Below, piece by piece: positions 53,721 through 62,584 of a stretch of 64,000 nucleotides of DNA. The translations under genes and the position numbers were made by a program. Position 1 is the stretch's first letter. The number at the start of each line of letters is the position of its first letter. This DNA comes from an uncultured Kiloniellaceae bacterium. Lineage in GTDB: Bacteria; Pseudomonadota; Alphaproteobacteria; Kiloniellales; Kiloniellaceae. The stretch covers positions 62,001 to 126,000 of the forward strand of contig CANLSF010000005.1 in NCBI GenBank assembly GCA_947493695.1. Direction: 5' to 3'. The notes below the pieces were generated by a model. The model was not told the DNA's origin. It made no database searches and was given only the letters and a program-made list of their open reading frames with translations.

Positions 53721-53735
53721 TTAAGAAGGAGTTAA
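53721..53735 (-). promoter_or_regulatory. CtrA box upstream of fliX
   Basis: TTAA-GAAGGAG-TTAA exactly matches the CtrA consensus TTAA-N7-TTAA, with a further TTAA ten bases on. The response regulator CtrA is activated by the CckA phosphorelay, and cckA is at 29719. By my rough estimate a perfect match would be expected by chance less than once per window of this composition. Confidence 0.65.
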
Positions 53736-53873
53736 CTTACTGTGTTAATGAGGAAATTTTTACCTGCCTAGGTGGTCACGAATTACCGGGAGAAGACCGA
53801 AACACCCCGGCAGCACCTGTTGAGTCGAGCCCGAGACCGCAGCTTTCCTGACAAAAATACGTAAATCGATTCT

Positions 53874-53889
53874 TGGCACGACATTCGCA
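53874..53889 (+). promoter_or_regulatory. Sigma-54 type promoter of flgI
   Basis: TGGCAC-GACAT-TCGCA agrees with TGGCAC-N5-TTGCA except one base, with correct 12-base GG-to-GC spacing. Predicted start of transcription is about 53900, 52 bases before the flgI ATG. Confidence 0.72.
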
Positions 53890-53951
53890 TATGGTCAGAC
53901 GTCCGCAAGCACTCGAACAACCCGGACATGAACCAGAACCGAGAGATTTGA

Positions 53952-55127
53952 ATGTTTCAGCAAGTCCAAGCCTCCTTTATCGGCAAGATTGCATCCGCAG
54001 TGAAAGCGGCCCGGGTGACAGCGAAAACGCTGATTATCTCGGCACTTTTGCTCTCGATTGCAGGCCCCGCCGCCGCTCAGATGCAGCACAGGATTAAGGA
54101 CATCGCGGATTTTGAGGGCATTCGGGAAAACATGCTGGTCGGATATGGCCTCGTTGTCGGTCTGAACGGCACAGGCGACGATCTGGGCAGCGCCGTCTTT
54201 ACCCGCGAGAGTCTCATCGGCATGCTTGAGCGCCTGGGCATCAATGCACGGGACGACGCGCTGGACACCGACAACGTGGCCGCCGTGATGATTACTGCGG
54301 ACCTGCCGCCCTTCTCCCGACAGGGAACACGGCTGGACGTGACCGTATCGGCCATCGGCGATTCTGAAAGCCTGCTCGGTGGCACCCTGCTCGTCACGCC
54401 CCTGCTCGCCGCCGACGGTGAAGTCTATGCCGTCGCTCAGGGCTCGATCGCAATTGCCGGCTTCTCGGCCGGCGGAAATGCCGAGACCATTACACGTGGC
54501 GTACCGACAGTGGGCCGCATTGCCAATGGCGCGATCATTGAGCGGGAACTGGATTTCGAGCTCAGCAAACTGCGCAGCGTCAAGGTCGCACTGCGGAACC
54601 CGGATCTGACCACAGCACAGCGTGTGGCCAACAGAATCAATGATTTCCTGAAAGTACCTGCCGCGCGCTCCCTTGATCCCGCAACGATTCAGGTGACTGT
54701 GCCAAACACTTACAACGGCGATGCCGTCGCCATGCTGACAGACATCGAGCAGCTCCGGGTCACGACGGACCAGGTGGCGCGCGTTCTGATCGACGAGCGC
54801 TCGGGCGTGATTGTCATGGGCGAGAATGTCCGCATCAGCACAGTAGCCATCGCGCAGGGCAACCTGACCATCCGGGTGACAGAAACACCGCAGGTCAGCC
54901 AACCCAACGCCTTCGCAAACACCGGCGATACCGAAGTCGTCGACCGCACCACCATCGAAGTCGACGAAGATGCCGACCGGCGCCTAGCCGTCCTGCCCTC
55001 CGGGATCAGCCTCCAGGAGATGGTCAATGGCCTGAATGCTCTGGGTGTCGGCCCGCGCGACATGATCACAATCCTGCAATCAATCAAAGCCGCCGGCGCA
55101 CTGCAGGCTGAAATCGAGGTGATGTAA
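53952..55127 (+). CDS. flgI: Flagellar P-ring protein FlgI
   Basis: Forms the P ring in the peptidoglycan layer. 391 residues; a signal region (VTAKTLIISALLLSIAGPAAAQ) is followed by RIKDIADFEGIRENMLVGYGLVVGLNGTGDD, the FlgI signature. Others are GTRLDVTVSAIGDSESLLGGTLLVTPL, GDAVAMLTDIEQLRVTTDQVARVLIDERSG and the C-terminal LQEMVNGLNALGVGPRDMITILQSIKAAGALQAEIEVM, shown in parts. Its last codon overlaps the flgJ start (TAATG). Confidence 0.96.
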   Translation: MFQQVQASFIGKIASAVKAARVTAKTLIISALLLSIAGPAAAQMQHRIKDIADFEGIRENMLVGYGLVVGLNGTGDDLGSAVFTRESLIGMLERLGINARDDALDTDNVAAVMITADLPPFSRQGTRLDVTVSAIGDSESLLGGTLLVTPLLAADGEVYAVAQGSIAIAGFSAGGNAETITRGVPTVGRIANGAIIERELDFELSKLRSVKVALRNPDLTTAQRVANRINDFLKVPAARSLDPATIQVTVPNTYNGDAVAMLTDIEQLRVTTDQVARVLIDERSGVIVMGENVRISTVAIAQGNLTIRVTETPQVSQPNAFANTGDTEVVDRTTIEVDEDADRRLAVLPSGISLQEMVNGLNALGVGPRDMITILQSIKAAGALQAEIEVM

Positions 55128-55495
55128 TGGACAATATGAACCAGTACAACGCCCTCTTTTCCAACGCCACCAGCAATGCCAGCGTTCAGAAAGCCGCGGC
55201 CGACGTCCGCAATCAGGCGAACGCGACCCAGTCCAAGGGCACGCCTTCGGATCAGAAACTCGCCTACGCAAAGCAGGCGGCCGAAGAATTCGAAGCGGTA
55301 TTCCTGGCACAGATGCTCGGCCCGATGTTCGACAATCTTGAAACCGACGGCATGTTCGGCGGTGGATCCAGCGAAAAGATCTATCGCTCCCTGCTGGTTC
55401 AGGAATACGGCAAATCCATTGCCAAAACCGGAGGCATCGGTATTTCCGACGCCGTCCAGAGTGAGATACTCAAACTTCAAGAGGTAGCACAATGA
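55127..55495 (+). CDS. flgJ: Rod-binding protein FlgJ (N-terminal domain only)
   Basis: 122 residues corresponding to the rod-binding half of FlgJ: KQAAEEFEAVFLAQMLGPMFDNLETDGMFGGGSSEKIYRSLLVQEYGKSIAKTGGIGISDAV in parts. The muramidase half known from enterics is missing, as usual in alphaproteobacteria, where a separate hydrolase opens the peptidoglycan. It scaffolds rod assembly. Overlaps flgI and the next gene (ATGATG). Confidence 0.92.
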   Translation: MDNMNQYNALFSNATSNASVQKAAADVRNQANATQSKGTPSDQKLAYAKQAAEEFEAVFLAQMLGPMFDNLETDGMFGGGSSEKIYRSLLVQEYGKSIAKTGGIGISDAVQSEILKLQEVAQ

Positions 55496-55989
55496 TGCAA
55501 GCCGCCATCCCACAGATGACAGATGTCGTGATCGCAGATGCTCATACGGATTATTCTGAGAAACCGCATGACAAAAACTCGATCCATTCGATCATCAGCG
55601 TAGTGCGCGACCTTACGAACCTGATGAGCCGGGAAGTCGAACTACTGCGCGCCATGCAAATCCAGGAATTCAGTGTCCTGCAGGGCCAGAAGCTTGAGCT
55701 GATCAGCGCTTACGAGGACGAGACAGCAGCTCTTCGCGAGGACAAGTTCGCCACCGAACGACTCGACGAGAGCCTACGCGAAGAACTGCGGGACGTTGTC
55801 GGCCGCATGACCGAGACCATGCGCGAAAACGAGGCCGCCATCCGGGCAGCCCAGACCACCAACGAGAAGCTGGTGAAAGTTATCACAACCGCAGTTCAAA
55901 CCGCACAGAACAGTCATATCGGCTATTCCAAACAGGGCACGAACCAGGCGACCGGCGCGGTCTCTCTGCGGATCAACCAGGAACTCTGA
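55492..55989 (+). CDS. FlgN-like flagellar export chaperone
   Basis: A 165-residue helical protein. VRDLTNLMSREVELLRAMQIQEFSVLQGQKLELISAYEDE resembles the FlgN helical hairpin, and the C-terminal VQTAQNSHIGYSKQG is where such chaperones bind hook-filament junction proteins. It is directly upstream of flgK and flgL, the expected clients of FlgN. The start overlaps flgJ; a second ATG immediately follows the first. Motif support is moderate and context support is strong. Confidence 0.8.
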   Translation: MMQAAIPQMTDVVIADAHTDYSEKPHDKNSIHSIISVVRDLTNLMSREVELLRAMQIQEFSVLQGQKLELISAYEDETAALREDKFATERLDESLREELRDVVGRMTETMRENEAAIRAAQTTNEKLVKVITTAVQTAQNSHIGYSKQGTNQATGAVSLRINQEL

Positions 55990-56068
55990 ACCTTTATAGG
56001 GCTAGACGCTTCCGGGCAGCCTCTATCAACCACCGACGACAGTCAGCAACAGTTATGAGCAACCTCAA

Positions 56069-57949
56069 ATGTCACTGAACCTCACACTGAACAACGCCCT
56101 CAGCGGCCTGCAGGTGAACCAGTCGGCGTTGACGGTCATCTCTAACAACATTGCGAACGTCAATACGCCGGGTTACTCGCGTAAGGTTCTTCAGCAGCAA
56201 ACCCGCACACTGGTCAACGTCGGTTCGGGCGTCGAAGTGTCCGGTGTCAACCGGCAGGTCAATAAGTTCTTACAGCGCGACCTGATCGCCAACACCACAG
56301 CGCTCGGCTATGCCAACGTGACCGCGGAATACCTCAACAGATCACAAAGCCTGTTTGGCTCCGTTGGGGACAACAACGCGCTTGGTAACGCCCTTACCTC
56401 TCTGGCGACAGCCTTCGAAGATGTCGCCGTCAGCCCGGAAATTTCTGCCCATCAGTTCACAGCGGTCAGTCAGGCGGTCTCCGCTGCGCAGCGTTTCAAT
56501 CAGATGCAGGACAACATCGAAGATATGCGGCTGCAGGCCGACATCGAAATCAACAACGCGGTGACCCTCATCAATCAGCAGCTGGAAATCATTGCCGAAA
56601 TCAATGGGAAAATGCCCCAGGCCCTTGCATTGGAACAACCTACCGGTGATCTGGAAGATGCCCGGGATGCAGCGCTGAATAAAATCGCCGATCTCATGGA
56701 CGTACAGCACTTCGTCAACAGCGACGGCGAGATGACGGTTCTGACCGGCGGCGGTTCGCAGATCGTCAGCGGGCCGAACGCGAGTGTCCTGGAGCATAGC
56801 CAGTCAACGCTGATCACAGCGACACAGAGCTATCCGACAAACCTGAGCGGCGTGCACCTCAACGCCGGCGGCGTTCTGACACCCGCCAACGACATCACCA
56901 GTCAGATCAAGTCGGGGCGCCTCAACGCGCTTTTTGAGATGCGGGACGTCACATTGCCCTCAATGACCGCGCAAATCGATCAACTGGCCGCTGCGGCGCG
57001 CGACGAGATCAACCGGGCGCACAACCGTGGCGCCAATACACCTCTCGGACAAGGTACCGGAGCAGGCGATCCCGCTGCAATGCTCGGAACAAGAGCCTTC
57101 AACAATACCGGCGATGCCATGACGCTGGGCAGCGACGTGACAATGGTGATCCTGGACGCCGATGGGAACATCGTTGGGGCGCCAGGCAACATACCCGCAG
57201 GCGCAACAACGCCAGACGCTGTGCGTAACAGCATCGATACCTTCCTGGGTGGTCTAGGTTCAGCGCAATGGACCGCCGACAACGAGATGGAAATCAAATT
57301 GGAACCCGGTCACCGCCTGGCCTTTCGCGACAATGGCCCAGCCACCGAAGGCGGCGATACACAGATCGACTTCGATGCCGATGGCGATGCCACTGCCGAC
57401 ACCTTTCACGGTCTCTCCAACTTTTTTGGCCTGAACAATCTCTACGAAACGCCTCAACTTGGAGGTGGTGTCGCGGCGATGGAGCTGCAGGGCGATCAAA
57501 CAGGTGTTTCAAGAACACTGAGGGTACGCAGCGATCTGATCGAGAGCCCGGAGTTTCTGTCACGGGGCAGGATTTCAGGCACATCACCAGATTTCGTGCT
57601 CGGAAACGGCAACAACGAAGTTGCGCAGGAACTCGCCGATGTGTTCGGCGCAAACTTCAGTTTCGCCAGCATTGCCAACGGCCCTCCGGGCTTGACGACA
57701 ACCATCGCCGGCTACGCGGGTACAATCCTCTCGTACAATTCCGCAATCACTTCCGCCGCGGACTCACAGGCCGAGTATCAAGGCTTTCTTCATCAGGATG
57801 TCACGACCCGGGTGCTCTCGGAATCCGGTGTGAACGTCGACGAAGAACTCGCGAATATGGTCATTTTCCAGAATGCATATCAGGCATCAGCCCGGATCGT
57901 GCAAACGGCGAATGAAATGTTCGACACGCTCTTGTCCATCGGCAACTAA
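56069..57949 (+). CDS. flgK: Flagellar hook-associated protein 1, FlgK
   Basis: Junction between hook and filament. At 626 residues it has LQVNQSALTVISNNIANVNTPGYSRKVLQQQ, the axial signature, and a C-terminal MVIFQNAYQASARIVQTANEMFDTLLSIGN that pairs with it. The middle third is variable with a Gly/Ala-rich region near residue 330-345. Preceded by the FlgN-like gene and followed by flgL after 11 bases. Confidence 0.95.
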   Translation: MSLNLTLNNALSGLQVNQSALTVISNNIANVNTPGYSRKVLQQQTRTLVNVGSGVEVSGVNRQVNKFLQRDLIANTTALGYANVTAEYLNRSQSLFGSVGDNNALGNALTSLATAFEDVAVSPEISAHQFTAVSQAVSAAQRFNQMQDNIEDMRLQADIEINNAVTLINQQLEIIAEINGKMPQALALEQPTGDLEDARDAALNKIADLMDVQHFVNSDGEMTVLTGGGSQIVSGPNASVLEHSQSTLITATQSYPTNLSGVHLNAGGVLTPANDITSQIKSGRLNALFEMRDVTLPSMTAQIDQLAAAARDEINRAHNRGANTPLGQGTGAGDPAAMLGTRAFNNTGDAMTLGSDVTMVILDADGNIVGAPGNIPAGATTPDAVRNSIDTFLGGLGSAQWTADNEMEIKLEPGHRLAFRDNGPATEGGDTQIDFDADGDATADTFHGLSNFFGLNNLYETPQLGGGVAAMELQGDQTGVSRTLRVRSDLIESPEFLSRGRISGTSPDFVLGNGNNEVAQELADVFGANFSFASIANGPPGLTTTIAGYAGTILSYNSAITSAADSQAEYQGFLHQDVTTRVLSESGVNVDEELANMVIFQNAYQASARIVQTANEMFDTLLSIGN

Positions 57950-57960
57950 GGAACGCAGTT

Positions 57961-58881
57961 ATGTTTAGGGTTGCAAACTTCGCGCAGCATCAGCTCACAC
58001 TCTCATACACGCTCGGGACACAGTCGGACGCGGCACGAACACAGATCCAGATTGCGAGCGGTAAGAAGGCGCAGCAGTATTCAGAGATTCCGCGCGACGC
58101 CAACCAGCTCGTCAGTCTTGAGCGCGACATTCAGATGACCGAAAAGTTCACGCAGAACATCGATCAGGTGGTCGCGCGACTGAACATCATGGAGAGCTCA
58201 ATCGCGACCATGGTTTCCCGTGCCACCGAAGTGCTGGGCATCATGAGCCAGGGCCTGAGCGGTTCCAACATCGACGACCTGCCGCTTGAATCCTTTTCAG
58301 CTACATTTTTGCAAGAAGCAGCCTCTCTGATTAACACATCGCATGAAGGCCGTTTCCTGTTCGCCGGTTCGCTGACCGACTCGCCACCTGTCGATCTCAA
58401 CGACCCAGCCTATACGCCCGCAGCCGGTTTGCCTGGCATCTTCACGGCAGACTTCGACTACTACAACGGCGATCAGGCAACCTTGTCAGTGCGAGCCGCT
58501 GATTCCTTTGAGACCGATTACGGCATCACCGGCGACGATCCCGCGTTCGAAGAGCTGCTGCGTGCGCTCGCATACATGGATTACGCCGGAGCCAACCTCG
58601 ACACGGATGTCCTGGAGGAAGCCTACACTCTGATGAAATCTGCAATTGACGGTCTGGCCGACATGCGCGGACAGATCGGTGCAACCTCTTTGGTACTCGA
58701 GAAAACCAAGGAAGGTCATGAGAGTTTCAAAACCTATGCCGAGAACATCGTATCAGGTTTGGAAGACACAGATATCGCCGCCGCGACGACCCAGCTCTCC
58801 ATGGATGAGCTCACGTTGCAGGGTTCCTATCTCGCTCTCTCCAGGCTCTCATCCTTAACTCTGATTAACTTCCTGAACTAA
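57961..58881 (+). CDS. flgL: Flagellar hook-associated protein 3, FlgL
   Basis: 306 residues of the flagellin-related family. The N-terminal helix (HQLTLSYTLGTQSDAARTQIQIASGKKAQQYSEIP, in parts) and C-terminal helix (TTQLSMDELTLQGSYLALSRLSSLTLINFL) correspond to flagellin D0 ends. The middle contains the FlgL landmark EGRFLFAGSLTDSPPVD. It forms the second ring of the junction before filament growth. Confidence 0.93.
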   Translation: MFRVANFAQHQLTLSYTLGTQSDAARTQIQIASGKKAQQYSEIPRDANQLVSLERDIQMTEKFTQNIDQVVARLNIMESSIATMVSRATEVLGIMSQGLSGSNIDDLPLESFSATFLQEAASLINTSHEGRFLFAGSLTDSPPVDLNDPAYTPAAGLPGIFTADFDYYNGDQATLSVRAADSFETDYGITGDDPAFEELLRALAYMDYAGANLDTDVLEEAYTLMKSAIDGLADMRGQIGATSLVLEKTKEGHESFKTYAENIVSGLEDTDIAAATTQLSMDELTLQGSYLALSRLSSLTLINFLN

Positions 58882-58959
58882 TAATTCGCAATAGAACAAA
58901 AGCACTAGCGGATACCTTTCTTTAACCACGACCGTCTAATCTAGCGAGCATAGCAAGAC

Positions 58960-59475
58960 ATGAATGCCTTTTCGCAAGCAGTTCACTCCGAGGAGCCAAG
59001 TATTTTGGTAGGCATGGCAAATTCTTCGTCCATGACCGGTGACGCCGACCTCGTCACTGTCGAATCACGCTTCGGCGTATTCGAATTTGACCGAAAACTC
59101 TGTATCACGATGCCCAAAGGTCTTTTGGGCTTCAGCAACTATAGAGATTTCGGAGTCACGGCGATTCCAAACGAAAAGCTTGCACCGCTCCTGCTGCTGC
59201 AATCAATCGAGGCAGCTGAGCTGACCTTTGTCGTTCGCCCGTTGGATACGACGACAGGTCTGATTGAAGAGCAGGACATTGCGTCAGCATTCGAAGCACA
59301 GTCAATCGACCGAAAATCCGGTGTTGCATTGTTGCTCACAACCTTCCACCGCACGTCCGAGGGGCTTCAGCAGTCCGTAAATCTGCGTGCGCCCCTGCTG
59401 ATTGATTCTGATTCCCGTCAAGCCTGGCAACACATCTTCCGCAACGATCGTTACGACGTTCGCCACATGCTCTGA
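58960..59475 (+). CDS. fliW: Flagellar assembly factor FliW
   Basis: 171 residues with the FliW core: VESRFGVFEFDRKLCITMPKGLLGFSNYRDFGV, APLLLLQSIEAAELTFVVRPL and SVNLRAPLLIDSDSRQAWQ. FliW binds free flagellin; when flagellin is secreted FliW is released and blocks CsrA, allowing translation of its targets. The N-terminal 25 residues before VTVESRFG are extra, and internal ATGs (58978 onward, at MANSS and MTGDAD) may be the true start. It closes the flgI-flgL transcript, with csrA at 36125. Confidence 0.92.
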   Translation: MNAFSQAVHSEEPSILVGMANSSSMTGDADLVTVESRFGVFEFDRKLCITMPKGLLGFSNYRDFGVTAIPNEKLAPLLLLQSIEAAELTFVVRPLDTTTGLIEEQDIASAFEAQSIDRKSGVALLLTTFHRTSEGLQQSVNLRAPLLIDSDSRQAWQHIFRNDRYDVRHML

Positions 59476-59538
59476 TCGCGCTTCCGGGTTTGGCAAGGTT
59501 CGCGGTCTAACGCGCGAAGCCTCTGTTTTCACAACGTA

Positions 59539-59567
59539 AAAAGCCGCCCTATTATGAGGCGGCTTTT
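59539..59567. terminator. Bidirectional rho-independent terminator
   Basis: AAAAGCCGCC pairs with GGCGGCTTTT around CTATTATGA (10 bp, perfect). It separates the converging fliW (+) and fliS (-) genes and has A/T runs suited to both strands. Confidence 0.9.
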
Positions 59568-59637
59568 GTCGTTTGTGGCGTTACCTGTCTGAGGTGCAGG
59601 CCCCCTGCCCGCGCTCGGAATGGCAGACTGAACCTCT

Positions 59638-60075
59638 TCAGGCAGAGAGCCCGATGCTGCCCCCGGCTTCCTGGATAGCGTCAGTTACCGAGACACTGCT
59701 GCTCGGATTTGTGGCGAGTTCATGCCAGCTATTACGCACATTATTCAGGCTGCGAATAACCTCATCGCACATATCGACTGAATTCGAAGAGTTGATCTGC
59801 TGGAACCGCGCGAACATAGTATCGTAAAACTGGCTAAGCATGGGAGAGACATCGCCGCCCTTGTCGAAATCCAGATTTGCCTGGAGCCCCAGCAGAATCT
59901 GAGAAGCCTTCTTCGTGGCATTAAATCTGTCCTCGATACGATCTTCATCAATGGCCAGCTTGGCAGCGGTAATTGATCGGATCATGCCATCATAGAGCAT
60001 AACGACTGCCTGCAAAGGCGACACGGCATTTGAAGCCGCAGCGTAGGCAGACCTTGCCTGCGAATGATAGCTCAT
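59638..60075 (-). CDS. fliS: Flagellar export chaperone FliS
   Basis: 145 residues of the four-helix FliS fold: VSPLQAVVMLYDGMIRSITAAKLAID (flagellin-binding face) and RFNATKKASQILLGLQANLDFDKGGDVSPMLSQFYDTMFARFQQINSSNS (in parts). FliS binds flagellin and prevents premature assembly. It follows fliD after 23 bases on the minus strand. Flagellin itself is not in the window. Confidence 0.94.
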   Translation of the reverse strand: MSYHSQARSAYAAASNAVSPLQAVVMLYDGMIRSITAAKLAIDEDRIEDRFNATKKASQILLGLQANLDFDKGGDVSPMLSQFYDTMFARFQQINSSNSVDMCDEVIRSLNNVRNSWHELATNPSSSVSVTDAIQEAGGSIGLSA

Positions 60076-60098
60076 ACTCTCACACCTCCCTGGCGTGT

Positions 60099-61829
60099 TT
60101 AACGATCTTGCTGGATAAAGGCTTTCAGCTGATTCGTCTGGTTCTCAGCGAACGCAACCGCCTGCTCCATCTTGGAAAACTTATCCATCAGGAATGCACG
60201 ATACGTGATCATACGGGTTTCGATTTTCGCAATCTCCGCCGTGTAATCCTCTTTCTGAGCGCCGAGATTGCTCATATCCTCTGCGATAATTCCGCCGTTG
60301 GGCTTACCGTAGTTGTCTGCCGTCTGATAGATTTTTTCAGCGAAGCCCAGACTGGTCGAGATCTGGATTGTCTCGCCACCTGACGAAGCTGCACCGGAAT
60401 ATGCGAGCGTCATGCCTTCAAAGGCCGTTCCCTCCATACCGACAAGACGCGAGCCGTCGATTTCGAAAACAGCTCCATGGCCGGTAACGCTGACACCGGT
60501 CGGAACACCTGATGCGTCGGTACCCGCGATCACCAGTTCGAAGTCACCAACAGAGAGAGCGTTGCTTCTCGTGATAACCGCGACATTGGCGGAATCTGCA
60601 TTGAAACCGAACTCAAACAGATCGCGCACTTCACCCAGGTTGCTCACCAACTGAGCATCGAAGACAGCACTATCGATAGTCAGGTAGTTGTTGGAATCGA
60701 GCTCGATACCGATGTCGCGAAGGGTAGAGAGCGCGTCTGCAGCGAGATTGTCGGTAAAGCCGGAGATATCCGAACCAAGCGCGCCATCGAGACTTCGGAG
60801 TGTGTTGTCACCAAACAAAACCGAATCTGCCGAGACTTCACCGTCGGTTGAAACTTGTTGCTGAGAGAGAGAAAACGCTCTCACTTCGTTGTAAGCGGCC
60901 ACAAAGTCGGTGATACGCTGACTAACTGCGGAAAGGTCCTGGTCGATCTCAACCTGGATAGTGGTGCCCGGCTCAGCCTTATAGATATCAATGGTCAATC
61001 CTGTGATTGCATCACCGATTTCATTTGAATCCCTGGTGATTGGATCCGGGATTCCATCAATCACAACCATCGCAGGTTGCGGTGTCTCCAGGACATTCGT
61101 GTAGGTCGCACCATTATCCGCCGATATCCCCAAGGTATTGAGCAAGGCGTTGCCACCTGCTGCGGACATGGTGATTGTTTTGTTTGTTTCTTCCGCCGTT
61201 AAGACAATTCGAAAATCCCCTTCGGCAATCTTCAGCGAGGAAGCTCGGACACCCGTTGTGTCAGATTGCGAGTTGATGGCCGCAACAAGTCCATCGAGGG
61301 TCATATCTGCGCCAACGGTGATACCAACTGTATCGCCGCCGTCCAGGCCGATTGTCAGTGTATCTGCGACACCAAGACCCGTGGTGTTGTCTGCGATTGT
61401 CCCGCCCGTGATCTTGTGTGCCGTGGCGATCTGCTGAATTTCAAATTCGTAAATACCAGCGACAGCATCGTTTGACGCGGTGACACCCATCAGATCCGTA
61501 GCAGGAGAAGGCGTACCGGCGAGCGCACTGGTGGTCAGGAAAGCAGATTTCTGCTCAAACACATTTGCGAGTGCGCCATTCAAGCCTGGCGGGTTGCGCA
61601 GGCCATCGGCTGCAACTCTCAAGTTTTCGACGAGGGCTTGCAGGTTGGCGTATGCCGCCGACTTGATGTCGCTTTCTTCAATCCGCTGATTGAGACGCAC
61701 GATTGGGAAGCTCTTGGCCTGGACCAAAGCATCGACGACTCCAGCCGTATCAAGACCGGAGAACGAACCGCTCAGAACCGGCCTGCCGTTGGATAGTGAT
61801 AGTGTGCCTTGGGTGCCTGCGAGTGCCAT
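60099..61829 (-). CDS. fliD: Filament cap protein FliD (hook-associated protein 2)
   Basis: A 576-residue protein with the FliD N-terminal domain, SGSFSGLDTAGVVDALVQAKSFPIVRLNQRIEESDIKSAAYANLQALVENLRVAADGL in parts. Central features are VTASNDAVAGIYEFEIQQIATAHKI and a Gly/Thr-rich repetitive beta region. The C-terminal coiled segment (IAKIETRMITYRAFLMDKFSKMEQAVAFAENQTNQLKAFIQQ) closes the cap. It polymerises flagellin at the tip. FliD is preceded by flaG and followed by fliS. Confidence 0.94.
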   Translation of the reverse strand: MALAGTQGTLSLSNGRPVLSGSFSGLDTAGVVDALVQAKSFPIVRLNQRIEESDIKSAAYANLQALVENLRVAADGLRNPPGLNGALANVFEQKSAFLTTSALAGTPSPATDLMGVTASNDAVAGIYEFEIQQIATAHKITGGTIADNTTGLGVADTLTIGLDGGDTVGITVGADMTLDGLVAAINSQSDTTGVRASSLKIAEGDFRIVLTAEETNKTITMSAAGGNALLNTLGISADNGATYTNVLETPQPAMVVIDGIPDPITRDSNEIGDAITGLTIDIYKAEPGTTIQVEIDQDLSAVSQRITDFVAAYNEVRAFSLSQQQVSTDGEVSADSVLFGDNTLRSLDGALGSDISGFTDNLAADALSTLRDIGIELDSNNYLTIDSAVFDAQLVSNLGEVRDLFEFGFNADSANVAVITRSNALSVGDFELVIAGTDASGVPTGVSVTGHGAVFEIDGSRLVGMEGTAFEGMTLAYSGAASSGGETIQISTSLGFAEKIYQTADNYGKPNGGIIAEDMSNLGAQKEDYTAEIAKIETRMITYRAFLMDKFSKMEQAVAFAENQTNQLKAFIQQDR

Positions 61830-61896
61830 TGCCTTACTCCTTCTACGGCCTAACTATCCCTCGAAATTCCTAAAATTCGTTAAACTTCCGAAGATT

Positions 61897-62271
61897 CTAA
61901 GCTTTTGTCTCAACAACGTGATTTATCGCCGGTTGTGAAGAAGATGTGGGATAGGTCCGAAGCATATTTTCTGTGGGAAACTCAAGGATCACGTCGCCTC
62001 GCTTTTGATCGAAAATCTGCACCACCAGGCGTCCGGACTCGGAGTCACGGTACGTCGCGAGGCCCGATACTTTCGAGACAATCGGCGCAACCTGCTGCGA
62101 CGCGGGCTGCTTGGCAGTTGTGTCAACAGCAGCGGCAGCACGCGCCTCCATCCCACCTTCCGAGCGCGAAGGCGCAGGAACGGTAGCCTGTGGTTTCGGG
62201 GCTGCCGCCGGCGCAACAGACGCGGAAGCAGTACTCGTTTTACCCGTAGGGTTAATTGAGGTGTCGACCAT
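61897..62271 (-). CDS. flaG: FlaG-family flagellar protein
   Basis: A 124-residue protein with a low-complexity Ala/Pro/Ser-rich N-terminal half and a C-terminal FlaG domain: VSGLATYRDSESGRLVVQIFDQKRGDVILEFPTENMLRTYP. The LVVQI-x-D-x2-x-G-x-V-I-x-E-F/I-P-x-E pattern is diagnostic. FlaG affects filament length in other bacteria. It lies between the 60-residue ORF and fliD on the minus strand, so it probably shares their transcript. Confidence 0.87.
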   Translation of the reverse strand: MVDTSINPTGKTSTASASVAPAAAPKPQATVPAPSRSEGGMEARAAAAVDTTAKQPASQQVAPIVSKVSGLATYRDSESGRLVVQIFDQKRGDVILEFPTENMLRTYPTSSSQPAINHVVETKA

Positions 62272-62347
62272 TTTTCACGACATCCTTCACTGGGTTAATA
62301 AATCGGCAGGAGGCAAGTTCATTCTGCTGAACCACCTCCCAAACCAT

Positions 62348-62530
62348 CTATTGAAGAATTCGCATGAATAACTGCGGCATCCGGTTGGCCTGGGACAAAT
62401 CCGAGGCAGAAACCCGCACGGGGTGCGCACCGTTGGCAGATGTACCAACGTGAGATGAAGCCGTAGCGGCAGTATTATTCAGAAAGCGTCCGGACGTACC
62501 GGCGGCGATAGGTGATGCAACTACAGGCAT
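62348..62530 (-). CDS. Small protein of the flaG-fliD-fliS operon, function unknown
   Basis: A 60-residue frame with AGAAGG eight bases before its ATG. The protein is rich in Ala/Ser/Asn (SGRFLNNTAATASSHVG) and ends in a basic amphipathic segment (LSQANRMPQLFMRILQ). No domain is recognised; resemblance to a flagellin N-terminus is too weak to claim. Its reality is supported by the ribosome-binding site, a sigma-54 type promoter 113-140 bases upstream and the downstream flaG-fliD-fliS genes on the same strand. Confidence 0.6.
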   Translation of the reverse strand: MPVVASPIAAGTSGRFLNNTAATASSHVGTSANGAHPVRVSASDLSQANRMPQLFMRILQ

Positions 62531-62537
62531 GCTAAAA

Positions 62538-62544
62538 TCCTTCT
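62538..62544 (-). promoter_or_regulatory. Ribosome-binding site with a GGA motif, second CsrA-type site
   Basis: On the minus strand AGAAGGA ends seven bases before the ATG at 62530. It is the only Shine-Dalgarno candidate for the 60-residue ORF and itself contains GGA, the CsrA recognition core. Confidence 0.55.
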
Positions 62545-62559
62545 ACTTGAAGCTAGATA

Positions 62560-62578
62560 CCCTTCCATCCTGGAAAGG
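62560..62578 (-). promoter_or_regulatory. Leader hairpin with GGA in its loop, candidate CsrA site
   Basis: In the transcript, CCUUUCC and GGAAGGG form a 7-bp stem (one G-U pair) around the loop AGGAU. GGA in a hairpin loop near the ribosome-binding site is the preferred CsrA target, and the second GGA is in the Shine-Dalgarno about 30 bases downstream. Binding of one CsrA dimer across both would block translation. Confidence 0.5.
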
Positions 62579-62584
62579 CCCTAA

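Noticed and set aside
53895-54902. 335-residue minus-strand frame opposite flgI
   Set aside because: FlgI is complete and conserved. The opposite frame also runs across the sigma-54 promoter and lacks a start signal.
62348-62530. Reading the 60-residue ORF as a flagellin fragment
   Set aside because: Only loose compositional similarity to a flagellin N-terminus; too short and without the conserved D0 helix pattern.
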